The translations under genes were made by a program, and so were the position numbers. Source: Apostichopus japonicus (taxonomy: Eukaryota; Echinodermata; Holothuroidea; Aspidochirotida; Stichopodidae). From it: a stretch of DNA of 64,000 nt. Positions 63,898 to 64,000 of the stretch are shown in pieces. Numbering within the stretch: the first letter of the stretch is position 1; each line of letters starts with the position of its first letter. Location of the stretch: positions 16,783,999 through 16,847,998 of the forward strand of contig NC_092565.1 in NCBI RefSeq assembly GCF_037975245.1, given 5' to 3'. A model generated the notes under the pieces. That model was not told the DNA's origin and did not search any database. It saw nothing but the letters and a program-made list of their open reading frames with translations.

Positions 63898-64000
63898 CCG
63901 ATTAACTTATACTTACAGCTCCCCGTGTAGGCACGAGCTGTAAAAGATCGGCAAAAGACGTACGTCACCGGGGTTCGAACCACCGATGCAAAAGAGAGTC

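Larger units (their letters stand above)
9296..64000 (-). repeat. 165-bp tRNA-derived satellite array, about 330 monomers
   Basis: An unbroken head-to-tail array fills the rest of the window and continues past its end. Successive CAGCTCC landmarks lie 165 bp apart (for example 9964, 10129, 10294, 10459); common length variants are 164 and 166-168 bp. No other element interrupts it. Nearly every monomer carries, on the minus strand, TGGCGCGATGG (A box-like) and GGTTCGAACCC (B box) about 48 bp apart, followed by two TTTT runs. Sub-variants include GTGTAGGCACGAG versus ATGTAGGCACGATC, GACGTACGTC versus GACGTTCGTC, AAAAGAG versus AAACGAG, and four forms of the segment between the boxes. Reading frames of 60-97 codons recur in it only because 165 is divisible by 3. 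The strand given is that of the tRNA-like part. Confidence 0.95.

Noticed and set aside
9296-64000. Recurrent open frames of 60-97 codons in the array, on both strands
   Set aside because: The period of 165 is divisible by 3, so frames repeat mechanically; they stop at variable points and translate the satellite itself.
9296-64000. CRISPR array
   Set aside because: The whole 165-bp unit is repeated; there are no short repeats separated by unique spacers and no cas genes, and the context is eukaryotic.
9296-64000. A cluster of functional tRNA genes
   Set aside because: The acceptor stem does not pair, the T stem pairs at only two of five positions, and U33 is missing; only the promoter-like parts and some arms are kept.

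Overview
The window looks like non-genic DNA from an animal genome. The grounds are non-LTR retrotransposon reverse-transcriptase remnants, a Ty3/gypsy-type LTR element primed by tRNA-Leu, a piece of spliceosomal U2 snRNA, a MITE-like element and a very long satellite array. I see no intact host gene, operon or prokaryotic feature. The species cannot be named from the sequence; a marine invertebrate or basal deuterostome is a guess from the mix of elements.

Left part (1-9295): AT-rich, repeat-laden flank. From left to right it holds a broken CR1-like LINE (531-1706) that has lost its catalytic core, a degenerate 139-bp direct repeat, a fold-back MITE-like element (2927-3348), a degenerate short-period repeat, an 87-bp tandem duplication, a complete but gutted LTR retrotransposon (4768-7404, flanked by CACT duplications), a 12-bp minisatellite (7917-8118) and the 3' end of a second LINE (8251-9172). 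The LTR element keeps its LTRs, primer-binding site, polypurine tract and a decayed gag. Its right-hand LTR carries extra 48-bp repeats and a 190-bp insertion whose end matches the 5' domain of U2 snRNA.

Right part (9296-64000): one uninterrupted satellite array of about 330 monomers of 165 bp, all in the same orientation, running off the right edge. Read on the minus strand, each monomer contains a tRNA-like segment: a Pol III A box, a D-arm hairpin, in some monomers a paired anticodon arm, a long variable region as in class II (Leu/Ser) tRNAs, a B box, and two TTTT runs just downstream. It is therefore best described as a tRNA-derived (SINE-head-like) satellite that keeps internal Pol III promoter elements in nearly every copy. 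The left edge is the most diverged, with monomers of 161, 162, 164 and 164 bp before the period settles at 165. Inside, multi-monomer blocks recur at many scales (3, 7, 10, 11, 19 and 36 monomers). The largest is a 5,940-bp unit present twice head-to-tail at 52.0-63.9 kb with almost no differences. Unit length and higher-order organisation suggest centromeric or pericentromeric heterochromatin; this is inference.
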